DNA of 64,000 bases from NCBI RefSeq assembly GCF_027596085.1, contig NC_072451.1:3090377-3154376 (forward strand), written 5' to 3'. The first letter of the stretch is position 1; the number at the start of each line of letters is the position of its first letter. The position numbers and the translations under genes are program-made. Below, piece by piece: positions 45,571-56,000 of the stretch. This DNA comes from Anoplopoma fimbria. Its lineage: Eukaryota; Chordata; Actinopteri; Perciformes; Anoplopomatidae. Below the pieces are notes generated by a model. It ran no database searches. It saw only the letters and a list, made by a program, of their open reading frames with translations, and was not told the DNA's origin.

Positions 45571-45900
45571 ATAACGCCAATAAACACGTAGCCTTAACAT
45601 CAAATCCACGCTTTCCTTAATTTATTTTAAACATAGAACAGTTATATAAGTTTACTCTAGGATATTATTTAGATTTTTTTTAATAACTTAACTAAGTTGA
45701 TTAACTGAATCAACAGGAGTAGTTTTATGTATTCAGTACTTTTTAATCAATTAGTTTGAGATCAGTTTGGTTTCACTGATTGTGTCACAGAACCCTATGA
45801 TGTCACCAGTGACATCATGGGACCTACCTTGGTGAGGTTATAAATAGGATCCAAAAAACCCATAAACCTCAACTCTCAGAGTTTCTAACAACGACACACC

Positions 45901-46032
45901 ATGTGCGAAATTTCTTGCTTAACCGTTGTTTGTTCTTTCTTCTTTTGTGTTCTTTTCTTTACCTTCTGTTACTATCTCCTCATATGTTGTTATATTCTCT
46001 TTCTTATGATCTCACAACATTTCTTTGATTAG
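45901..46032 (+). CDS. Small Cys-rich hydrophobic micro-ORF, unit 2 (43 codons)
   Basis: Coding stretch identical to 43924-44055, with TATAAATA at 45839-45846 and AATAAA at 46039-46044. A TGACATCA octamer lies just before the TATA region. Perfect identity of two copies in otherwise divergent surroundings suggests recent duplication, gene conversion or selection. The function is unknown, and a non-coding role is not excluded. Confidence 0.45.
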   Translation: MCEISCLTVVCSFFFCVLFFTFCYYLLICCYILFLMISQHFFD

Positions 46033-46786
46033 CTCAAAAATAAACAAGTTAATGATGTACTTCCTCTGATGATGTCATTGTCTGTCTCGTGTGAATTGTG
46101 AGATCCTAACTAATATTATAGAACATTGCTTGGAAGTTTTCTAAACAGTCCAGTATGTATATATCTTATACCTCACCAAGGAAACATTCTGTGATGTCAC
46201 TGATGATGTCACAAATCCTGTGCAACAAAAATCCTGGTTTAAACACAAGTGACTCTAACGGGTCTATTTGATTATGTCACAATGATGTGACAGCATTGAA
46301 TGTAGCCATTGCAAGATCATAAAGTATGATGTCACCAACTGTGACACCATTAGTGACATCATCACTCACTGACAGTAATGATGTGACATTGAGTTCGGGT
46401 TCATTAGTGACTTCATCATCATAGAATTATTGCATGAATTATCTCACCTTCTTTTCCCCCAGATTAAGTCTGCTGCCCTCACGACCCGGAGAACACAGAT
46501 GGATGGAACTAGTAACAGGTGACATTAGCATTAAGTCAGATCATCAGTCAGAAATGGAGTACAGGAAAGTTTGACTTTCTGACTCCAGACTGACTCAAAC
46601 TAATTAATTACAAAGAACTGAATCCATAAAACTACTCCTGTTGATTCAGTTAATCAACTGTGTTAAGTGAATTAAAAAAAACAACTAAATAATATCCTAA
46701 AGTAAATTATATTACTGTTGTATGTCTTAAAAGAAGTAAAGGAAACTGTGGATTTGATGCTAAGGCTACATGTTTATTGGCGTTAT

Positions 46787-46894
46787 CTAGCGTCTGCGTC
46801 GGACAACTCTCCTTCGTCGGCGGACGTTGGAGGACCTGAGAGGTCTCCTTCGTCTACGAACGGGGCGAGCGGCCTGTCTGCGTCTGCGTGGCAT
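46787..46894 (-). CDS. Protamine (copy E)
   Basis: 35 codons, coding sequence identical to copy A. The TATA box is at 46932-46939 on this strand. The left flank is nearly the same as that of copy C, which shows that the C/D and E/F pairs are direct tandem duplicates with a period of about 1.8 kb; copy C then gained its 18-bp expansion, or E lost it. Confidence 0.93.
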   Translation of the reverse strand: MPRRRRQAARPVRRRRRPLRSSNVRRRRRVVRRRR

Positions 46895-47256
46895 TGTCAA
46901 GAAACAATAACCTGATGGGAGTAACGGGTTCTATTTATAAACTCTGACCACCACGCTCTGTGATGTCACTGATGATGTCACAGTTAACAACATCATCAAT
47001 TATGATCTCAGAAAGGCAACAAATGTAATGTCACTGATGATTTTACAGTTAGTGACATCATCAATTTTTAATGAGTGATGATGTCACTAATATCATTAAC
47101 GATTTGTTGTCATGACGACGCCCTATGACTGATGATTAAACAATTAAACAGTTAGTGTTGTCACTAGCCGTGACATCATCAGTGACATCACAGAGCGTGG
47201 TGGTCAGAGTTTATAAATAGAACCCGTTACTCCCATCAGGTTATTGTTTCTTGACA
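46895..47256. promoter_or_regulatory. Bidirectional protamine promoter E/F
   Basis: Outward TATA boxes (46932-46939 minus, 47212-47219 plus) with CRE-like octamers. Some have decayed compared with C/D (GTAATGTCA and GATGATTTTACA variants on the left half). Confidence 0.7.
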
Positions 47257-47364
47257 ATGCCACGCAGACGCAGACAGGCCGCTCGCCCCGTTCGTAGACG
47301 AAGGAGACCTCTCAGGTCCTCCAACGTCCGCCGACGAAGGAGAGTTGTCCGACGCAGACGCTAG
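47257..47364 (+). CDS. Protamine (copy F)
   Basis: 35 codons, coding sequence identical to copies A, B, E and G. The 3' flank keeps the AATAAA and about 80 bp of shared sequence, then breaks into unrelated T-rich sequence near 47450. The micro-ORF unit seen after copies B and D is therefore absent here. Confidence 0.93.
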   Translation: MPRRRRQAARPVRRRRRPLRSSNVRRRRRVVRRRR

Positions 47365-47449
47365 ATAACGCCAATAAACATGTAGCCTTAACATCAAATC
47401 CACAGTTTCCTTAATTCATTTTAAAGCATAGAACAGCTATATAAGTTTA

Positions 47450-49500
47450 CTCTTTTTTTCTTTTCTTTTAAACAACATCAACATGATATAAGGTTAAAAT
47501 ATCTGATTATGAACTGACAAAGAATATTGACGGTATCAACAGTAATAGTTTAATGTTGTCAGTTCTTTGTAATTAAATATTTGAGACAAGTTTGGTACCA
47601 GAGACTTGACATATAGGACACTGAGTAACTCTACTTACTGTTTAGCAAACTACGTGAACATGGAAGTGAATTCTGTCCCACACATCATCAAATACAAAAA
47701 CACTCCTGACTGATAATTAACTTACCTGGTTATGTCACCTGCTGCTAGTTCCATCATCCAGATGTTTTTGGTAATTTTCTTGTGGTCATGGCATCAGATT
47801 CAATCTGGGGTAAAAACAAAAAGTGAGATCATGAATGTAATAATCCTTGTAGAACGGGTTCTATTCGTTTATATCCTGTTCAGTGACGTCACTGATGATG
47901 TCACAAATCCTGTGCAACAAAAACCTGGTTAAATCAATAGTGACATTATGGGATTCCATGATGTCACAGTTGTGTTGTTGATTGTGTCACAGAAACCCTA
48001 TGATGACAAGATGTTGCTGCAAATTGAAGTGTGAGATTGATGTATTTTCTTGACAGAAGTTTGTATATTTGTGAGTTTTTTTGTTAATGGTTAATTGTTT
48101 CATTTGAAATGTTGTTGGTGAACATTGTATCAAATACACCTGATATTTAAGACCAGTTTATGGAGTACTCTGACATTTTTAAAAATGTATAAATAAGTTT
48201 GCTGACTTCGGTAAGGGAGTTTGACCGGTTTGTCAGATATAAAAGGATATTGTCTGCATATTAGCTGATTTTGTTGTGAAAGTGTTCTGTTTGATTGCCT
48301 ATAATATTATTCTTTAGGCAAATTAATGCTTCAAGAGGCTCGATGAAGAAAGCAAAAAGTAACAGAGAGAGTGGACATCCTTGTGATCTGGTTCCCATGG
48401 TCTCCTCGCAGGGTGCTATAGACAGTTTTGGAAAATCATGTATCCTACTTCTGCAGAATGGTTAATGACATTGAAATATCAGAAAACATACCACCACACA
48501 GGAATTCAGCCCACTTTTCTAAACACACCACGTTTATAAAGGCATTTATCCAGAAACATCACAGTTTATGTGACATCATAATTTATGATCTCACAGAGGC
48601 AACATCCCATGATGACACAATTGTCACATCATAGAACCCGTTGATGTCACTAGTGCTTAGGACCTGATAAATGAATGAAAAAGGATGTATGGATGGAACG
48701 ACGAACAGGCAACATTACCAGGTAAGTCAAATCATCAGTCAGCAACGTTTTGACACCAAAATCCTCTCAATGTCCTCTAACTAAAATACAACTAATTCGG
48801 TATAAAATCACAGAGTGCACTACTCTCAATTTAAATGTTCAAAGACAATAGTGATGTAATGGACCAATGTCGATCCATGATCTGTACGGATCCCCCCTCG
48901 CAGTTGTGAAACACGATAATTTACATTTTAACGTTAACCATCACTGTGTGAAATAAAGTTTTACTGACTATCGTTTTTTTCAATTTTCAGTAAAATCAAA
49001 ACATCTGCATTTATGCTTTTCTAGTCTCTGATCTCTGATAATCTTAGATTGTAAACAACCAATCTTTGTTTAAATCAACAGGAAGGAGCTAGTAACGTTA
49101 GCAGCACCGCTAATGGCTAACAAACGAAAGTTCCTTCCAGTAACATTAAGATGTGTTCAGGCTCTATTCAGTAAAAAAACTGTATTGGCCGAAGGTAAAT
49201 TATAAAGTTCTCGTGATGTGTTCACATGCAATCTCTTAATTAAGTTTTGGTGAAAAACTTGAATACACATAGTTGTTTGAAGGAGATGTTTTCACAGCAA
49301 CAGAAAGTAGATGAAATATGACCTGTTTACACTGGAGGTGCATTGAGCAGAGAGAATAGAGGTGCTAGAGGCGCTAAGAGCAGAAAGTTTAGAGGCGCTA
49401 AGAGCAGAAAGAGTAGTTACGAAGAGAAAAGAAAAGCTAAAGGAGCATAGAGCAGAAAGAGTAGGCACATAGAAAAGAAAAGCTAGAAGCAAAGCAAACT
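47450..49500. other. Interval between protamine copies F and G
   Basis: Mostly unrelated AT-rich sequence. It holds a relic of the array at about 47850-47960 (GGGTTCTATTCGTTTATA, then a perfect CRE TGACGTCA at 47884-47891 and a TGATGTCA), an L1 remnant (48160-48430), and a GAG/GCTAAGAGCAGAAAG-type short repeat at about 49340-49490. No gene is supported. Confidence 0.55.
48160..48430 (-). mobile_element. L1-type reverse-transcriptase fragment at right part of protamine array
   Basis: Minus-strand reading gives GTRSQGCPLSLLLFAFFIEP, then after a gap HNKISLYADNILLYLTN and SNSLTEVSKLIYTFLKMSEY, in the order of L1 reverse-transcriptase blocks. The catalytic YADD reads YADN. Frame breaks are present. 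The YADN piece matches the plus-strand fragment at 42085. Confidence 0.75.
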
Positions 49501-49579
49501 TATATAACAGTTCTATGCCCTAAAATAAATTAAGGAAAGCGTGGATTTGATGTTAAGGCTACATGTTTATTGGCGTAAC

Positions 49580-49687
49580 CTAGCGTCTGCGTCGGACAAC
49601 TCTCCTTCGTCGGCGGACGTTGGAGGACCTGAGAGGTCTCCTTCGTCTACGAACGGGGCGAGCGGCCTGTCTGCGTCTGCGTGGCAT
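49580..49687 (-). CDS. Protamine (copy G, unpaired)
   Basis: 35 codons, coding sequence identical to copy A; TATA box at 49725-49732 on this strand. The CRE-like octamers continue to about 49920, but the expected divergent partner on the plus strand is missing; instead the sequence runs into an unrelated repeat (about 49930-50010). The 3' end carries the GTTACGCC type shared with copy B. Confidence 0.92.
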   Translation of the reverse strand: MPRRRRQAARPVRRRRRPLRSSNVRRRRRVVRRRR

Positions 49688-50020
49688 TGTCAAGAAACAA
49701 TAACCTGATGGGAGTAACGGGTTCTATTTATAAACTCTGACCACCACGCTCTGTGATGTCACTGATGATGTCACAGTTAACGACATCATCAGTTATGATC
49801 TCGGAAAGGCAACATACTTGATGCAATTGATGGTGTTACAGTTTGTGATGTCACATTTTGTGACATCATAATTTAAGTCAGAGGCAACATTCCGTGATGT
49901 CACTGATGATGTCACAGTTTATGTGACCAGTTAGCAACTCCTACTATAGCGCAGGCATTGCTCGCCCTACTCTGCCTCTGATTGGCTTACCCCGATATTC
50001 TTACCCTAACAATTAGATCA
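49688..50020. promoter_or_regulatory. Half of a protamine promoter palindrome upstream of copy G
   Basis: Contains the minus-strand TATA box and about six TGATGTCA/TGACATCA octamers. The outward-facing right half with its own TATA box has been lost. A CTCTGCCTCTGATTGGCTTA segment near 49970, also seen near 39800, marks the breakpoint. Confidence 0.55.
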
Positions 50021-50249
50021 TGATTCAGAAATAGAGGAACGTTCTTTTTAAGTTCATTTAATCTGAACTTTAAGACTGTTTGACACTTTCCTTTGTGCCA
50101 AAAATCTGTCAACAAACTGACTTAAATCTAATAAAATACAAAGTACTCAAAACATAAAACTACGATCGTTGATTCAGTCTATTAAACTCGTGTAAAATAA
50201 AGAGTAAATAAAACAACTGTGAATGCGACTTCAGACCAAATATGTAATC

Positions 50250-51915
50250 ATTTATTGTTAGAATCATCCGTTCAATACATAACACAGCTAATACAGATAC
50301 AAAAAAACAAGATACCAGTATTGTGTCAAAGATCAACTGTCAGTCGGATGGTTGCGTAGAGAAAAATACAACAAGATTTTCATCTTGAGAAAATCACCAT
50401 ATCGTCATCATTCAGGAGAAAAAAGTAGAAGGCAAAGACTTGCAGTATAAAATGTACAGCCATGTGATTATAATATATATATATATATTTATATAACATT
50501 GCACATTATACGAAAAATGAATGAAACCACACATGGAAAACAAAATAAGTGTACACAATATACAACAAGGCACCGTGGAAGAAACCTGCACACGCGTCTT
50601 TGGATGGATCTGCCGCCCGCGGAGCTCCAGTGAAATGTTGTAGGAATGTTACACTGAACAAAATCCAGCTGAGCAAGTCATCCAAACTTAAACATGATCG
50701 CATCAAAATCCACCATTTATTTATCATAATATCATAATAAGTGTCAACCATTGCAGTCTGAGTTACTTAAAGGGGGAATTAAGGGATGTTTTAAGGCCTG
50801 ATTAGGACACAATAACTGTGCTTCATCTGGAGGGTTCAATGAAAATGAAAAGTGCGGAATAGCAATTATATACTAAAGACAAGAGGACCATTGGTGGTCA
50901 AAACGGAATGAATGATTATGCAGGGTTTTCAATTTTTTTCACACCCAAACATTAAAAAAGCCCCAAATATTAATGTACAAACAAGTGATAGATAACTGCA
51001 GTCCCTTGTAGTTTAAAGGGAATGTTTTTTTTTTCAGTGCATTTTCCAAAAAAAGGGACAGCAACAAGTCGTTTTAGTGGCTATTTAAAAACGGTTTCCA
51101 ACAAGTTCCTAGTTCTCGTTAACAGTGGGTCATATACATTATAAGCTGTATGTAGTATATGTAGTTTTATATTGTGATATAGTACATTTTCTGTAGAATA
51201 AATTGAGAAACTGTTAAGAGACTAAATGTTAAGTTTATAGTCAGATAACTGAAAAATATATGTACTTCTTCACATTGTTAGAAAAATTACCTAAAAATTC
51301 TAGAATTGACATAAACCCTGTCCAGCAAAATGATTTGCCACATTGCCAAAAATAGTTGACAACAAAAGTATGGATTGACAAATTTGGAACCATTAGGCCC
51401 TGTTTACATTTGAAATTAAGATCTCTGTCCACAGTGGGATCCGGTCTTTTGCAGCCAAATAGGTTTTAAATTCAGCTCGGAGAAAGTCAAGCTACTGTTT
51501 TGGGCTTTGTGTTGATTTGGAGAGTGATTGTGAAAAATGGAACATTTTGATTCAGCTTGAAGGACTTGCGTAGCTGGACGGATGCTGCAGTGTAAGAGTA
51601 CATTGGTAGCTAAAGGGAACGTGGGAGCACCGTTCAGATTAGAGAGTGGCATCGATGAGACAAAGTCCGATTGTGACTTCAGTTCGTCCTGCTTCAGCTT
51701 GAACAGGCACTTGTGTGACCTTTTTTTTCCAGATCGTCCGCAAATCAATCGAAACAATCAATCCCAAACTTGAAATGCTTAATACAGTTGCATATTATTT
51801 ACAGTGAGCAGATCATCCCTGGAGAAAGTTTGTATAGAAGGTCAAGTCCCAGAGTGTTTCAAAGCAGAGGAAAAGGCTCAAAGCTTTAGCTGTTTTCTTT
51901 TCTTTATCTTCTCTG

Positions 51916-51950
<35 letters not shown>

Positions 51951-53066
51951 TGTAGATGCACCTTTCTTTAAAATCACATTCACACACACTTACACACACA
52001 CTTACACACTCACACTCACACACACACACACTGACAAAATCATCAGTAACAAAAAGCCTCGTCCTGAAACAACAGTCTTTGTAGTGTTGCAGCAAATTAG
52101 CATCAGCAAGAAATAAACAGTTGTATTCCAAAACAAGACCCATCCTCACTTCTAGAGTAAACTCTAGACTGACTGAAATAAGAAAATGAGGTTGTGTTAA
52201 ACCTTAAGCTCGTGGTCTTTGGCCTGAGAAACAGTGGAACAGTTGCTTTTTTTTGTATTTGAATATTTCAGTTTTTATTGATTTATTCTTCATGTCATAA
52301 ATCTTGTTATTGGATAATCGTTTTTGTCCTCAAATGACTAGATCAATAGCTACCTTCCATTAGTTCTAGTCGACGCTACGGTGTACTTGATATTGAAAAC
52401 CCTTTTTTTTTTGGTAAACACAACATTGTGTTATCTTTGTGTAATTTTACTGGGTTAACTGATTGTTTCATTGTAAAACTTTGGTAATTCTGTAGACGTC
52501 ATCCCATTCATAAAACGGACGATTAATCAATTATTTCACCGGTGATAACATCCAGACTTTGTGAGTTTAGACAAAGTAGAGCTCGTGGTGTCGTCAGCGT
52601 AGAGTTACACGACTCAAGTAGCTTGTTTTTTGGGAGTTTTGAAAAAGTGACACCCAAAAGAATGATGATGAATGATGATTGAAAAGTCTTATTTTGTCTT
52701 GTGTTTTCTGGTAGTTTTCAGTCTGGTTGCTTTGCAATCTCACGCTTACTAACCGAGTTAAAAATGTTCCGTCTCTGTGGATCCTTTTGGACTCCAATAA
52801 ACAGCTGATCAGACCAGCTTGAAATGACTTCTAACGATGTTCTGATCTCTCAGGTTTGGATGTTTAATGTTTTGGAATGAAACCATTCAAAATAATAATT
52901 TTGAGCTTATTGACGTTAAGAGCATTGTGGTTTGTCTCCAGCATTCACAGAGTCAGTCTGACGTGTCAAATGTTCCAGCCGCTCTCTCCAGAACGCCGAA
53001 GACGGGTGCCAAGCTCGATCCCTCTGCGGGCGCTCCTCCGTAAGGTCAAAGGTCAAAGGGTGGAGT
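50250..53066 (-). other. MYO10: Probable MYO10 3' UTR and downstream sequence
   Basis: The 2.8 kb after the MYO10 stop codon holds no gene I can support. Minus-strand AATAAA signals occur at 52282-52287, 52274-52279 and 50251-50256, so the 3' UTR may be about 0.8 kb or up to 2.8 kb. Simple repeats include a T run (about 51918-51948) and a CA/CT-rich tract (about 51980-52032). Confidence 0.45.
51918..52032. repeat. Poly-T run and CA microsatellite
   Basis: About 30 consecutive T followed, after a short spacer, by an imperfect (CA)n tract with TTACACACACAC interruptions. These are unstable tracts where indel errors are likely. Confidence 0.85.
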
Positions 53067-56000
53067 TCACCAGGCGCTACACTGGCTGCCGTGGCTGCTG
53101 ACGGACTGACAGTTGCTGTAGCGCTTCTTGACGATCATGCTGATGTAGGCCTTCATCAGCTTGGCGATGTCCATGACCTGCAGAGGAGAGGAAGGAAGAG
53201 GAGACTTTAAACAGGTTGGTGGTTCATTTCATCAGCGTCATGCTTTTCTGAATCTGTGAGGATTTGTAATTGGGCTCTAAAAATAAATAGAAAATTGAAA
53301 TTGAAAGTCGACATTGATTCAACCTGCTCATAGTCACACCAGCATTTTATGAAATTTCAAAACTCACGAATTCCAATGTGATTGCTCACCAAGCCCGATT
53401 AGAGAAGTACTTTTCTGTAGACTCAAACTTTGACTTGTGAATATGAGCATCGTCAAAATGATTTGAAAGGGCTGATGTTACCGGAAGTCCTTCAAAAATT
53501 CACATCATTTATTTCAACACCAAGGAAACCAACAACTTGTTTTGTAGTACGAACCATTTGCGTTTCAAAGACCAGCTCTCGGCCCTCGACGGCGATCTTG
53601 TAGGAGTTGGCCAGCGGAGTTCCGAAGGAGAGAATCTGTTCGTACGGGAAAACCTCCAGAGGCCACGGCTCCCCTCGTTTGTACACCGATATGGCCTCTC
53701 GGCTGATGCCCAACCACAGCTCGGAGGGGAAGGGCCCGTCACGACACTAAACCACAAGCAGAAACAAGAAGCATGAGGGATGGCCTTTCATATTTTGGGT
53801 CAGATTCACATTTTAATTTGAGATGTTGAAGCAGGAAATCACAACCTAGGTTGCTTTAAGTATTTACTTCAATTCCCTGAGTTAGAAACAAAAAAAGATT
53901 CCAATAATTCCCTAATTTGGAGTTTGAAATGTCTATTCATTGTTTGAAAATTATATAAATTGAAGCAAAGATACAAAAATGTAATTCATTTTTTTGAAAA
54001 AGTTAAACAAAATAGCAAACATTAATACAATGGATCCAGCAAGGAAGAATACTGAGCATTTATTTTTATTTGAGATGTTAACTTTAATTCTCTGAATAAA
54101 AAAATAAATAATAATAATTCCAATAATTCCCAAGTTTGGAGTTTGAAATATCTGTTAATTGTTTGAAAATTATGTAAATTCAAGCAAAGGGACAAAAGAC
54201 GTATTTCATAAAATTTAAAAAAATAAAGCAAAATAGCAAACATTCAAACAATGGAGCCAACAATCAAAGAGACTGAGAAATCAAATAAATTGAACATTAT
54301 TTCTGTCCTCACCTCCACGTTGAACAGCGTGGATCCGTATCCCTGCCACTCCTTCACCACGGTCATGTATTTGACCATGGCCTGCTCCTGGTTCATCCCC
54401 TGCAGCTTCTTCCACTTGTCCATCACGCTGGTTCTCACCGCCGTCGCCTCCTCCCTCATCCACGCCTCCAGGCTGTTCTCCTCCTCCAGCTTCTGCCGAC
54501 TCAGCGATCCGCTCCTGAAGCTCCTCCTCAGCGTTCCCTCCAGGAAGCTCGAGCGTTTCCTCTCCGCCGTCCCCGAGCGGTCGGCCACCGAGCCGGTACC
54601 CGGAGCGAAGGTCTTGGCCGAGTTCTGAACCCGGGCCCGCAATCGTGCCATGGGGAACACCAGGGACATTTCAGGGACGCTGGCCTGGGAGCTGTGATCG
54701 CCCTGGAGGTACTGAAGTCTCAGGGCAGCCAGGAACTGAAGAGTCTCCTCAGGGCCCGGATACTGACCCCGGATGACGGCTTCATGGGCCTGTTGACAAA
54801 AACAATGTGAGATAGAGCCTCCAGAACAACTGCCTCAGTACGTACAATACAGAAAATCAAACAGCTACCTGACACCTGATTCATTATTAACAGAGATTTT
54901 AACCAAAAAAAGAAAAAGTTTCACTGCAGTAATGTATTGCTTTGAGGGATATAAAAACCCTGTGTTTGTATCACTCAAATGAATGCTTTAATGTTTTTAT
55001 AAATAATTGAAAAAATGGACCCACTTCTGTTCAAACGGGAGCCCTAGACAGACATGATTTAATACCTCAAGATCACTAGTTAATTATGTCATTATATAAA
55101 GAAAACAAACTTTGTTACACAAAAATGTCAAAGGGTCAGTTTAGGGCTCATGTAGAAATGCAAAAATCTATTGCATTAACTTAAACAATGAGACAAACCA
55201 ATTGTAAAATTATAAAAAACTATAACAAAATAGAATGTTATGGAATTTCTATAAGAGCTGAAATAATGAGTCAATAACCAGTTAGTCTGTTGACAGATGA
55301 TAGACAAATGAAGTCATGTAATGTCTAATAATGCTTGGATGATCATCTGTCAAAAAAACTGTGATTTTGTGGTTTAAATTAGGTCTCACCTGCTCAAACA
55401 TGAAGGCAAACTCCACGCTGTCTTTGGGGACATTTTCGGAGTCCAAGAAGCAGTAGAGCTTGAAGTAAAACTTCCAGCCGGTGTTGTGTTCGTCTGGGCT
55501 GGCTGAAAGCCTGGAGACCAGAGAGAGAGTTCATGAGGACCGGAGGACAAAAGCTTTTATTTATTTTTTACTTCAGATGCTAACACTAACGTGACGCTTA
55601 CTTTTCAAACTTGGCGAGCACGTCGGCCACCACTGTGCGGCTCTCGATGGCTTTCTCCGTGGTGTCGTTGTGTTCGAACAGAGCAAACATGTTCCTGCTG
55701 TCCTCCATGGCCAGACCTCGGATCAGCTTCTCCACCACCTGACCCACAAAAACAACGAGTAGTATTTTTAGAGCCACTGACTAATAATCCACAACAGCGT
55801 TTACAAAAATGTGCACATGAAATTAAACAACTTAAAAAAAAACGTATAGAAATATTAATTAATATAATATTTAATAAAATAAAATAAAATAAACAAATAA
55901 AATAAAATAAAATAAAATAAAAAACAAATTAAATTATATCAAATTAAATCAAATCAAATCTTGTCACTCACCTCTCCAGCTGTTGTGTGTGAGTTGATGG

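Noticed and set aside
48428..48634. 68-codon plus-strand ORF right of the L1 remnant
   Set aside because: No TATA or CRE arrangement like the real array genes; it overlaps L1-derived sequence on the other strand.
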